In this document: positions 43,930 to 52,773 of the stretch, piece after piece
How positions within the stretch are numbered: the first letter of the stretch is position 1
Layout of the letters: each line of letters begins with the position of its first letter
From: UBA4782 sp034429195
Lineage (GTDB): Bacteria; Chloroflexota; Anaerolineae; Anaerolineales; Anaerolineaceae
DNA length: 64,000 nucleotides
NCBI GenBank assembly: GCA_034429195.1
Contig: DAOUGQ010000007.1
Location: 310,001-374,000 of the forward strand
Reading direction: 5' to 3'
The notes under the pieces: model-generated
What the model was told of the DNA's origin: nothing
Seen by the model: the letters and a program-made list of their open reading frames with translations, nothing else
Database searches by the model: none
Translations under genes and position numbers: made by a program

Positions 43930-44589
43930 TTGCTTACTCTTCCCGAAGAAATCTGGCTGCTCGCATTGAATGAAAAAACAGGAAAGCTGAAACAGATCAA
44001 TCTGGTACAGGCGTTGACCAGCGCAATTCTTATGGAACTGGCATTAGAGAAACGTATTGACAGTAAAGGAAATCGCAAAGTTGAAGTCATTGATAAAGAG
44101 CCAATGAATAATGCAGTACTGGATTTCGCATTGGGGAAGATCAATGCCGCTCCAGAGCCGCGCGAAGTCAGGCGCTGGATGCTGGACCTTGGCAGCTTAC
44201 AACAGAAGATGGTGCATGATTTTGTAGCTGAATCTCTGGTTGAACATGGTCACGTAGAAAAGGTGGAAGTATCAAAGCTGGGGGGATTGATCAAGAAAAA
44301 TAAGTGGGTTCTGAAAGACAAAGAAATTCGCAACGACATCATCGCACGAATCAAAGGTGTAGCTTTTGAGAATAAATCTCCTACTCTACGAACTTTTTGC
44401 CTGATACTGCTTTCAGGAGAGAATGATATTATTCGCATCAGTACCACCCGTGACGAACGCGCCAAATATCAGACCCGGGTAAAGCAGCTTTTAGAAATGC
44501 TGAATGAACCCCGTTCAGCCCATGCGCGGAATATCATCGTGCTGGTTCTAAAAGCAATTGAAAGTAATCGGGAAAGCTGGAGCGGCTAA
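43930..44589 (+). CDS. GPP34 (GOLPH3-like) family protein
   Basis: A 219-residue protein resembling the GPP34 family, the bacterial relatives of eukaryotic Golgi phosphoprotein GOLPH3. Evidence is the N-terminal LTLPEEIWLLALNEKTGKLK, ALTSAILMELALEKRIDSKG, and NNAVLDFALGKI. GOLPH3 binds PI4P at the Golgi; what bacterial members bind is not established. TTG start with GGAGG 5 nt upstream and TATAAT at 43895-43900. It ends exactly where uvrD/pcrA ends on the opposite strand. Confidence 0.8.
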   Translation: MLTLPEEIWLLALNEKTGKLKQINLVQALTSAILMELALEKRIDSKGNRKVEVIDKEPMNNAVLDFALGKINAAPEPREVRRWMLDLGSLQQKMVHDFVAESLVEHGHVEKVEVSKLGGLIKKNKWVLKDKEIRNDIIARIKGVAFENKSPTLRTFCLILLSGENDIIRISTTRDERAKYQTRVKQLLEMLNEPRSAHARNIIVLVLKAIESNRESWSG

Positions 44590-46788
44590 TTAAAGGATTT
44601 CCAGGTTGGCAATCGATGCCATCAATCGTTTGAATCCAACGCTTTCGAAAAATACATCCAGTGTTTCTTCACCGTCAATCATTCGGCTATCCAACACCAT
44701 TCCTTCGCCCCAGGTGGGATGCTTGACGCGCATGGCAGCTCGAAAGCGCTGCTGTATCTCAGGTGTTGGTGTTACTGGTTTTGAGGGAGCCCAACGGGTA
44801 GCAGATGATATTTGTTCAGAGAAATCATACGATGAAGAAGATCTTCGCCTTGTCGAACTGCTCGAGCTTTTCACTTTCAGCAAAGTCGCTGGAATATCCG
44901 CCAGGAACTGGGATGGTTCGCTGAATTCATATGCTCCGTATTGGCTGCGACGTTCTGCCCGCACCAGGTATAACCTGTCTTTTGCCCGGGTTATGCCCAC
45001 ATAGAACAAACGTCGTTCTTCCATCATCTGTTCGGGGTCATCCTTTGAACGGCTGTGAGGCAGTATCCCCTCATCCAGTCCGATTATAAAAACCTGTGAA
45101 AATTCCAACCCCTTGGCTGCATGCAAAGTCAATAAAGTGGGTGCATCTGCTGCCTCTGGCAGAGTGTCCTGATCAGAAACCAACGCCAGATTTTCGAGAA
45201 ATTCTGTCATCCCCCGATCTTGATATTCAAACGCCAGCTTGCGTAACTCCTGCACGTTTCCCCAGCGGTCTTCGCCTTCGTCTGAATTATCCTCTATGTA
45301 TTCCTGATAGACAACATCTTCGAGGATTTGATCAAACAACGCTGGCAGGCTAATCTTGTCTTTTTGTTCAATCCAGTTTCCCAGCAGCACCCCAAAATCT
45401 GCCAGTAACATGGCACCACGACCTGAAAGAGCGCTCCAGAAGCGCGATGAATCTCCATTTTGTCCCAGATCAATCAGCACCTGCCCGGGACTGATGTGTG
45501 CAGAACGAGCTGCTAATATGAGTGAAAGCACCGTCTTTTCACCAATACCGCGAGTGGGGACATTAATGATCCGGCTTAAGCTGACTTCATCATCCGGGTT
45601 ATGCACAAGACGCAGGTAGGCAATACAGTCTTTAACTTCACGCCGTCCGTAGAACCTTTGTGCACCCACTAAACGGTATGCCATCCCCTCCCGTAGAAAT
45701 GCTTCTTCCAGCAGGCGGGATTGTGCGTTGGTGCGATACATGATGGCAAAATCAGAAGGCTTTGCACTTTTGCTCATTACCAGTTGTTGGATGGTATCCA
45801 CCACATATGCTGCTTCTGAAGTATCATCCACTGCTTCAAAGAGGGTGATGGTATCGCCATTGCCGCGATCAGTGAAAAGGAGTTTGGGTGTGCGGTTGGG
45901 GTTACGGTTGATCACCGCACGCGCGGTGTCCAACACATTTTGCGGAGATCTATAATTCTGTTCCAGTAGGATCTTCTGGCAATCCGGATAGTCTTTTTCA
46001 AAACGCAACACATTTCGATAATCTGCGCCTCTCCAGCGATAGATGGACTGGTCTTCATCTCCCACAACAAAAATACTTTTATGATAAGAAGAAATGAGTT
46101 TCAGCAATTCATATTGTGCCAGGTTGGTGTCTTGAAATTCATCTACCAGCACCTGTGCGAAACGGCTTGCATAACGCCGGCAGATATCCGGGTTTTCACG
46201 CAGCAGCCGAACTGCCACAAACAATAGATCATCGAAATCCAGAGCATTGTTATCCACCAGAAGAGATTGATAGCGCTCGTAGACACGTTTTACCACTTCA
46301 TCTCGATAGCTCTGGCTCGGATAATCCTGCGGAAGCTTCAAGTCATTCTTTGCATTAGAAATACTGGCAAGCACTCCAGCAGGTCGAAAGGTCTTTTCAT
46401 CGATGTTCAATTCACGGATGGCACGTTTGATCAGGGTTTCCTGGTCACCTTCATCAAAGATCACAAAATTCGGGCGGTAGGGTAAGGCATTTGTCTCGCG
46501 CCTGAGCAATCGGGCACAGATGGAATGAAAAGTTCCCAACCAGATATCCTGCAATTGCTGGCTGAGCAGGTTCTCAACCCTGGCGCGCATTTCACGGGCA
46601 GCTTTGTTGGTGAAAGTAACTGCCAGGATCTGATAAGGTGCGACCCCCATTTCTTGCACCAGGTAAGCAATGCGCTGGGTCAGAACGCGTGTCTTTCCCG
46701 AACCAGGACCTGCCAACACCAGGGTTTGCTTTGATTGAGTAGTTACTGCTTCGTACTGTTGGGGATTGAGGTTTGCCAGGAGTGTCAT
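44590..46788 (-). CDS. pcrA: UvrD/PcrA-type DNA helicase
   Basis: SF1A 3'-5' helicase of repair and replication-fork maintenance, 732 aa. Motifs include LNPQQYEAVT, Walker A LAGPGSGKTRVL (about 26-37), VDEFQDTNLAQYELL, GDEDQSIYRWRGAD, LEQNYRSP, TLHAAKGLEF and VGITRAKDRLYL. A Ser/Arg-rich linker leads to the PcrA-type C-terminal Tudor-like tail (VKHPTWGEGMVLDSRM). I chose the ATG at 46788 over 46806: TGGTACAAT ends 8 nt before it, so the upstream ATG lies outside the transcript. It lies divergent from dnaG. Confidence 0.93.
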   Translation of the reverse strand: MTLLANLNPQQYEAVTTQSKQTLVLAGPGSGKTRVLTQRIAYLVQEMGVAPYQILAVTFTNKAAREMRARVENLLSQQLQDIWLGTFHSICARLLRRETNALPYRPNFVIFDEGDQETLIKRAIRELNIDEKTFRPAGVLASISNAKNDLKLPQDYPSQSYRDEVVKRVYERYQSLLVDNNALDFDDLLFVAVRLLRENPDICRRYASRFAQVLVDEFQDTNLAQYELLKLISSYHKSIFVVGDEDQSIYRWRGADYRNVLRFEKDYPDCQKILLEQNYRSPQNVLDTARAVINRNPNRTPKLLFTDRGNGDTITLFEAVDDTSEAAYVVDTIQQLVMSKSAKPSDFAIMYRTNAQSRLLEEAFLREGMAYRLVGAQRFYGRREVKDCIAYLRLVHNPDDEVSLSRIINVPTRGIGEKTVLSLILAARSAHISPGQVLIDLGQNGDSSRFWSALSGRGAMLLADFGVLLGNWIEQKDKISLPALFDQILEDVVYQEYIEDNSDEGEDRWGNVQELRKLAFEYQDRGMTEFLENLALVSDQDTLPEAADAPTLLTLHAAKGLEFSQVFIIGLDEGILPHSRSKDDPEQMMEERRLFYVGITRAKDRLYLVRAERRSQYGAYEFSEPSQFLADIPATLLKVKSSSSSTRRRSSSSYDFSEQISSATRWAPSKPVTPTPEIQQRFRAAMRVKHPTWGEGMVLDSRMIDGEETLDVFFESVGFKRLMASIANLEIL

Positions 46789-46796
46789 CGGCAAAG

Positions 46797-46805
46797 ATTG
46801 TACCA
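46797..46805 (-). promoter_or_regulatory. Extended -10 giving a leaderless start for pcrA
   Basis: TGGTACAAT on the minus strand; the hexamer ends 8 nt before the ATG at 46788, leaving a leader of about one base. Confidence 0.5.
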
Positions 46806-47016
46806 TGCTTATTGTTATTCTGAATGAGCATAACGAAAGGTGAAAGAAATTGTTTATTTTTACTGGCAGGTATACGAAGAGTCACTTTGTGTTTAAAGTG
46901 TCTTTCAAGGTAGTGTATTCTTTGGTTATCACCCCACTATGATTAAAATACCTCATTCCCTTGCTCATATTCCGATTCTGCTATACATTAATCAATACGA
47001 AAATGAGAGACAATCC

Positions 47017-48945
47017 ATGACCGCTGTAGATGAGATCAAATCCCGCCTGGATGTGGTGGACTTCATTTCCCAAACGGTAAAACTTCGCCGCACCGGAAAG
47101 AATTACATCGGCTTTTGCCCTTTCCATCCCAATTCGCGTACCCCTGCCTTTGTCGTCTTCCCTGATTCGGGAACCTGGCGATGCTTTGGGCAATGTAACG
47201 AGGGAGGCGATATTTTCAAGTTCGTGATGAAAAAAGAAGGGTGGGATTTTGCCCAGACGCTGCAATACCTGGCACAACGCGCAGGAGTAGTGCTGGAACC
47301 ATTGACCCCCCAGAAAAAAGAACATGAAGACCGGTTAGATACTTTACGGAGTATCCTGGAACAGGCAGTGGTCTTTTATCAGCATCATCTCACACAAACA
47401 CCAGCAGGGAAACCCGCCCTGGATTACTTGCACAAGCGAGGGTTGACTGACCAGACTATCGCATCATTTGGGTTGGGATATGCTCCAGCTGGTTGGGATG
47501 CTGTACTGAATCACTTCACTGCGAAAGGGTATAAACCTGATGATCTGCTGGAAGTTGGACTGATTACCGAGCGCGGTGAAGGTGAAGGATTCTACGACCG
47601 TTTCCGCAACCGCATTCTTTTTCCCATTCAAGATGTCAATGGGCGTATGGCTGGGTTTGGTGCTCGTATTCTTGACCCAAATGATGTGCCTAAATTTCTA
47701 AACTCACCCCAAACGTCGTTATTCGATAAAGGGCGGCTGCTTTATGGAATGGATAAAGCCCGGAAAGCCATCCGCACCACCAATCAGGCAGTCATTGTCG
47801 AAGGGTATCTGGATGTCATACTGCTCCATCAGGCAGGGTTTACCAACACCGTTTCGCCAATGGGTACTGCATTAACCGAAGATCAAATGCGCATGGTCAA
47901 AAAATTTGCACGGCAGATCGTGTTGGCATTGGATGCAGATGCTGCCGGTCAAAAAGCTACCCTGCGAGGATTGGAAGTTGCACGCCAGGCATTGGATCGT
48001 ACTGCTGAGATCAGCAGTGATGCCGGCGGGATATTCGACGCACGCGGGTTAGTGCGAACAGAGGCACGCCTGCAGGCTGACCTGCGTGTGACCACCATCC
48101 CCGAGGGTATGGATCCGGATGAAGTAGTGCTGCGTAATCCCGAAGAGTGGTCAGATATTCTGGCAAAAGCTCAGCCGATCGTGGTACATGTGATGGAATC
48201 TCTGGCAGCCAACCGAAACCTGGATGATGCGAAAACCAAAGCCGAAATTGCTGGTGAGATAATGCCGCTCATCGAAGATGTGCCCAATCCCATTGAACGC
48301 GACACCTACCGTCAACGCCTGGCGCGCATGCTGCGGGTGGATGAAAGTACTCTATTAGGTGGCACAGGTACCCCCCGGCGAGTGTTGCGCCCCCGCCAGC
48401 GAGCCGAAACGCAACAGGCGCCCGCCACAACTGAACAAGCGGGAAAACCTCAAACCCTGGTGCGTAAACTCGAAAGGCATATCCTTGCCATGCTGGTGAA
48501 TAATCCCAATGCGATGTACCTGCTCAATCGCATGCTACAGAAATATGGTCTGCAGCCCCTTAATCCTGCTGAATTTGACCTGGCAGAGCATCAGGTGCTG
48601 GGAAAGTTGATCTATGACTCTCTCGAGCAAGTCAACCTGGAACCGGGTGAATTTATCCACCAACAGACACCTGGTGAGCTGGAAGAACTGGTTTCAGAAA
48701 TGAAAGCAAAACTCAACCTGGAAAATCTACCGGAAAACAGGCAAATGGAAGACCTTTTTCGCACAGTATTACGGTTGCGACATGAACAAATAAACCAGGA
48801 GATGAATCAGCTTCGCTTTTTGCAGCAGGAAGATCAAGGATCTGAATTTCAGGAACAAGAGAATTACAATGAACGCATTATGCAAAGTGCACAAACTCTG
48901 GCTCGCATCAACCGCGCCTTCCATGACCCATTCATCCCGGATTAG
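47017..48945 (+). CDS. dnaG: DNA primase
   Basis: Makes RNA primers at the replication fork. The 642-residue protein starts MTAVDEIKSRLDVVDFISQT. It has the CHC2 zinc site (FCPFHPNSRTPAF and WRCFGQCNEGGD), the catalytic core, Toprim motifs VIVEGYLDVILLHQAGF and IVLALDADAAGQKA, and a C-terminal helicase-binding region (about 480-640). The ATG at 47017 is preceded by GAGAG; TGCTATACA near 46974 is a possible extended -10. The open frame to 46939 adds a non-conserved hydrophobic stretch and is rejected. rpoD follows 54 nt later, the usual dnaG-rpoD order. Confidence 0.95.
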   Translation: MTAVDEIKSRLDVVDFISQTVKLRRTGKNYIGFCPFHPNSRTPAFVVFPDSGTWRCFGQCNEGGDIFKFVMKKEGWDFAQTLQYLAQRAGVVLEPLTPQKKEHEDRLDTLRSILEQAVVFYQHHLTQTPAGKPALDYLHKRGLTDQTIASFGLGYAPAGWDAVLNHFTAKGYKPDDLLEVGLITERGEGEGFYDRFRNRILFPIQDVNGRMAGFGARILDPNDVPKFLNSPQTSLFDKGRLLYGMDKARKAIRTTNQAVIVEGYLDVILLHQAGFTNTVSPMGTALTEDQMRMVKKFARQIVLALDADAAGQKATLRGLEVARQALDRTAEISSDAGGIFDARGLVRTEARLQADLRVTTIPEGMDPDEVVLRNPEEWSDILAKAQPIVVHVMESLAANRNLDDAKTKAEIAGEIMPLIEDVPNPIERDTYRQRLARMLRVDESTLLGGTGTPRRVLRPRQRAETQQAPATTEQAGKPQTLVRKLERHILAMLVNNPNAMYLLNRMLQKYGLQPLNPAEFDLAEHQVLGKLIYDSLEQVNLEPGEFIHQQTPGELEELVSEMKAKLNLENLPENRQMEDLFRTVLRLRHEQINQEMNQLRFLQQEDQGSEFQEQENYNERIMQSAQTLARINRAFHDPFIPD

Positions 48946-48983
48946 ACAATTAACGATTTTGAAAAACCAAGCTTTTAGGATTA

Positions 48984-48992
48984 TGGTATAGT
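48984..48992 (+). promoter_or_regulatory. Extended -10 giving a leaderless start for rpoD
   Basis: TGGTATAGT, with the hexamer ending 7 nt before the ATG at 49000. It lies in the 54-nt gap after dnaG, so rpoD can be transcribed separately. Confidence 0.5.
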
Positions 48993-48999
48993 TGAGCAT

Positions 49000-50652
49000 A
49001 TGGTACGTCAAAAAACTCTCCTTCCATCCAAGACTGTTTCCATGAGAACCAATAAACATGTCTCCAGACCTGCAAGAAAAAACTCTTCGGGTATGGAAAC
49101 GGACGACTCAATCCAGGATGTTGATAATAATCAAGATGAAGCATTTCTCCCCACATTAGAACATACTGATGGCGAAAAAGATGATTCAGACGATCAACAG
49201 GCTCAAATATCCGATGAAGATTCTGATGTCATTCTGGAAGATCCTCTTGAAATCCTTGAAGATCCAACCATTGCCATTGAATTATCTGAAGATCCCGTTC
49301 GTCTGTATCTGAAAGAGATTGGTCAGATCAGCTTGCTGGATGCTGATAGCGAATTTCGATTGGCAATCCGCATCGAAGCACAGCAGTTCATAAAGCGGTT
49401 GGGAAAGACTGTCAGGCATGAACAGGGAGAACCTGGCTATAACCGTGAGGTATTTGTTGCTATCTGCAATGAGATCATCACTGCGTGGGGAAGGTTACAG
49501 GAAGACCTCGAACGGCTACATCAGGGTACACCACCAGACCTGCAACTGGTTCTGGCTGAGGCTCAAGAATTACGGTATTACTGGCAATCTCAAAACGTAT
49601 CTTATCTGCGAAACTACCTGGATAATGATGGACGCTGGGGAAAGGATGCGATCTGGGATGAACCTGTTCGGCAGGCATTTATTCTCTTTGAGGGTTTTTA
49701 TCTGCTTCCAACGGATATTGCAATCAAATTAAATAACTATCTGGCAAAAGAGGGCGACCTGCCCAAGCTGCCATATTTTCGAAAGTATCTCCCTACCGAT
49801 GCCACATTGGAAGTTGAAATGGAAGGCATCAGCAGGCGCGCAACCGAAGCCAATCAAACTCTCATCCGTGCGAATCTGCGCCTGGTAGTCAGTATTGCAA
49901 AACGCTACCTGGGTCGGGGTATTTCCTTCCTTGATCTGATTCAGGAAGGAAACCTGGGATTGCTGCGGGCTGTCACCAAGTTCGACTCTACCCGGGGGTA
50001 CAAATTCAGCACGTATGCCACCTGGTGGATCAGACAATCCATTTCACGATATATTGCAGAGCAGGCACGCACCATCCGCATTCCAGTCCATCTTTTTGAA
50101 GCCATCACCCGATTATTGCGTGTACAGCGCGATCTGGTTCAAAAACTGGGGCGCGAACCCACCCTCGAAGAGTTGACCCTCAATGCTGGCATTCTTTCCG
50201 AGGAAGATGAAGCCGCGATCAAACAATTACGTAAGGAAAACCTTGAGCTTGACCCTGAGCTGCAGCGTCGTTTAACCTGGGGTATTCAAAAAGTACAACG
50301 AATCCTGCAATCCGCAGAAGAACCTGTTTCGTTGGAACGGCCCGTGGGAGATGAAGACAGCAGCCAACTTGGTGATTTCATTGAAGATGATGACGCCCTC
50401 GAACCGATGGACGCCGCCGCTCGTGAAATGTTGCGCGAGCAGGTACAAAATGCACTGGCGAACCTCTCTGAACGCGAGCGTCAGGTGCTCGAATTGCGCT
50501 TTGGCTTGATTGACGGGAAAGATCACACACTGGAAGAGGTGAGCCGGTACTTCAATGTAACGCGCGAGCGCATCCGGCAGATCGAAGCCAAAGCCCTGCG
50601 AAAGTTGCGCCATCCCACCAGAAGCAGGCATTTAAGAGAATATCTGTCGTAG
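49000..50652 (+). CDS. rpoD: RNA polymerase primary sigma factor (sigma-70/SigA)
   Basis: Directs RNA polymerase to housekeeping promoters. The 550-residue protein has an acidic, non-conserved N-terminus (1-90) and region 1.2 (DPVRLYLKEIGQISLL, about 98-113). A variable insert of about 150 residues precedes region 2 (IRANLRLVVSIAKRYLGRGI, FLDLIQEGNLGLLRAVTKFD, YATWWIRQSISRYIAEQART). Region 3 and region 4 (ERERQVLELRFGL, VTRERIRQIEAKALRKLRHP) follow. A full set of regions, the dnaG neighbour and the housekeeping-like promoters around it support primary rather than alternative sigma. Confidence 0.94.
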   Translation: MVRQKTLLPSKTVSMRTNKHVSRPARKNSSGMETDDSIQDVDNNQDEAFLPTLEHTDGEKDDSDDQQAQISDEDSDVILEDPLEILEDPTIAIELSEDPVRLYLKEIGQISLLDADSEFRLAIRIEAQQFIKRLGKTVRHEQGEPGYNREVFVAICNEIITAWGRLQEDLERLHQGTPPDLQLVLAEAQELRYYWQSQNVSYLRNYLDNDGRWGKDAIWDEPVRQAFILFEGFYLLPTDIAIKLNNYLAKEGDLPKLPYFRKYLPTDATLEVEMEGISRRATEANQTLIRANLRLVVSIAKRYLGRGISFLDLIQEGNLGLLRAVTKFDSTRGYKFSTYATWWIRQSISRYIAEQARTIRIPVHLFEAITRLLRVQRDLVQKLGREPTLEELTLNAGILSEEDEAAIKQLRKENLELDPELQRRLTWGIQKVQRILQSAEEPVSLERPVGDEDSSQLGDFIEDDDALEPMDAAAREMLREQVQNALANLSERERQVLELRFGLIDGKDHTLEEVSRYFNVTRERIRQIEAKALRKLRHPTRSRHLREYLS

Positions 50653-50655
50653 GGA

Positions 50656-52632
50656 TCATTCTTTTAACCCCCACACTTTCAAAACTCCATCCCATTCAAC
50701 GGTATAGAGCAGCGTACCATCCTCGCTGAAATAGACGTGAGCGTATGGGGTGTTGTTGGGGATTTCAGTGAGCTTTTTCCCATCCGGCAGCCGGTAGAAC
50801 ACAATACCTTTACCGCTCACTGCAACCAGGCTTTCATCCGGCGAGAGAGCAAATTCTCCACCAGGTACATCAAGCTGGAAAAGGACTTCATCCGTCAAAA
50901 GATCCCGCGCTGTGATAGGACTGCCATCTTCGTTGTATCCTCGATAAACGAGTACATCCTCATTGATGAATTCCGGTGCATATCCCTGTATTGTTTTTCC
51001 GATGATCCAGCCTTGTGCAACTTCGTTCTGAAATACCTGGATAACGCCTCTTCCTGAGGCTGCCAGTTGATTACCAGAAGGTGACACGACGAGTTCTGCA
51101 ATTTGCATCCCGGGAGCAGGCAGTTCTATTTTCCCACCCGTTGCCAGCTCGATGATCCACAGCTTGCTGGTAGAATTCGCCGCTGCCAGCCATTTCAAAC
51201 CGGGATCAAATACCAAAGCGGTGATAGGGCTGCGTGTCCGGTCTAGCTGGATGGTATTTACAGGCTGCGCTGGTGTCTCTGATTTCCAAAGGGTTACTAT
51301 CCCATCAATGGAGCCTGCAGCCTGCCATTGACCATCCATGCTTGTAGTTGAAATATTCCAGGCTGAACCTGGATAGGAAATTTCAACTGAATTGCCATCC
51401 TGCAAAAATACCTGTTGTGAGGCACCTTTAACCAATCCACGGTTTAATTGATTTTCCGTAGGAAGAATCGCCTGATTGACCACTGTTCCCAGGTTGAACA
51501 GTATCCCCTGCATGGCTATACTCTCGCCAGTTTCCAGGGTAAGAATTTCCAGTGCCGGGCTGCCTAATAATAGCTGTGCGCCTTCAGGAGAAAATGAAAT
51601 AGTATCGGGGGCAGGTACGATATCCTTCTCCATGAACAGGCTGGTTCTGGCATTTTCAATATTCCACACCGTCAGGTGTGATCCAGCCACCACTGCGATC
51701 TGGCTGGTATCCGCGTTCATGGCAATAGCGGTTACCCGTTCAGGAAAATCGGACAGCAATAGCAAGGTGGTATCTTTTTTCGTGTCCTTGATACGCACCA
51801 GGTTATTTTGAGCAGCGGCAAAGTAGGCAGTATCTCCTGCAAATGCACCCGCCAGAGCAGCATTGCCGAGCGAATCTTTTCCAATGTATAGTTCTTTTTC
51901 TTGTTTTACTTTCGCAAGGTTCCATCGCTTAACCTGCTCGAGGGGAGAAAACGAGAAAAGAGTATCTCCATCCTGACTGAACTGCAGGATCGTTGGTGTG
52001 GATAAATGCCCCTGCAGGGTAATCGCTTTTTGCCAGGTTGATGTATTCCACACTTTGATTAAATGATCCCAGGTACTGGCAGCCAAAGCGGAGTTATCGG
52101 GGTTGAAAGCCAGGGCCACCACTGCTTGATCACTGGCATATAGAGTACTTAACTCTGTGGTATCCGAAGTTTGCCAGACGATGATCTTCCCATCCACGCC
52201 CCCGCCTGCCAGCAAAGCGCCATCCGGACTGTATGCCAGGCAACGTAACATGATGGAAGAGGGGATCAGTTCCTTGAATTTAAAATCCACTGCAGAAAAA
52301 AGCGCGATCCCATGGCTGGTGGCTGCCGCAATCTCACTGCCATCTGGTGACCAGACCATCTGGCTGATGAAGCCGCTGCCGTAGCTTGCCAGCAGTGTGA
52401 TCTTATCGACGTTTTCCGTCGTAAGGATTTCCACTGGTTGAAAATGAGGGGTTCCTTCGCGCACAGGGATCAGCGGTGTAGATGTTGACGTAATGGTAAC
52501 CGTAGCAGGAACTGTAGTGGTGGAGGATATGGTGCCTGTAGCTGTCTCCTGGGCAGACTGAAACGCACCCGGTGTGCAACAGGTCAAGATTGCAGTGATA
52601 AAGAAAGAAATGAGGGGAACAAGGCGTTTCAT
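50656..52632 (-). CDS. Lipoprotein with WD40-like propeller repeats
   Basis: A 658-residue exported lipoprotein. Signal MKRLVPLISFFITAILTCC, with Cys18 or Cys19 as the lipid site. A Thr-rich stalk (about 25-60) precedes many WD40-like blades (MVWSPDGSEIAAATSHGIAL, LAYSPDGALLAGGGVDGKII, LAFNPDNSALAASTWDHLIK and others), enough for two propellers. The start at 52632 has AAGGG 6 nt upstream; the open frame to 52722 has no signal at its front and runs into the next terminator. Probably a surface protein-interaction scaffold. The end converges on rpoD with a 3-bp gap. Confidence 0.85.
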   Translation of the reverse strand: MKRLVPLISFFITAILTCCTPGAFQSAQETATGTISSTTTVPATVTITSTSTPLIPVREGTPHFQPVEILTTENVDKITLLASYGSGFISQMVWSPDGSEIAAATSHGIALFSAVDFKFKELIPSSIMLRCLAYSPDGALLAGGGVDGKIIVWQTSDTTELSTLYASDQAVVALAFNPDNSALAASTWDHLIKVWNTSTWQKAITLQGHLSTPTILQFSQDGDTLFSFSPLEQVKRWNLAKVKQEKELYIGKDSLGNAALAGAFAGDTAYFAAAQNNLVRIKDTKKDTTLLLLSDFPERVTAIAMNADTSQIAVVAGSHLTVWNIENARTSLFMEKDIVPAPDTISFSPEGAQLLLGSPALEILTLETGESIAMQGILFNLGTVVNQAILPTENQLNRGLVKGASQQVFLQDGNSVEISYPGSAWNISTTSMDGQWQAAGSIDGIVTLWKSETPAQPVNTIQLDRTRSPITALVFDPGLKWLAAANSTSKLWIIELATGGKIELPAPGMQIAELVVSPSGNQLAASGRGVIQVFQNEVAQGWIIGKTIQGYAPEFINEDVLVYRGYNEDGSPITARDLLTDEVLFQLDVPGGEFALSPDESLVAVSGKGIVFYRLPDGKKLTEIPNNTPYAHVYFSEDGTLLYTVEWDGVLKVWGLKE

Positions 52633-52694
52633 TTTTCCCTTCTGCCACTTATGGCTTCTTGTTCTGTTCCAGTATATCATGCAGAAAGCATGAA

Positions 52695-52727
52695 AAAAGA
52701 TGGCAGCTTCTTCAGCCGCCATCTTTT
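52695..52727 (-). terminator. Intrinsic terminator of the subtilase gene
   Basis: AAAAGATGGC (52695-52704) pairs with GCCATCTTTT (52718-52727), with an inner GCT/AGC pairing. On the minus strand it ends in six Ts. Confidence 0.82.
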
Positions 52728-52773
52728 ATTAATATTTGGGTTGATATGGGCTTTCAACCCTTCAGCTATGTAG

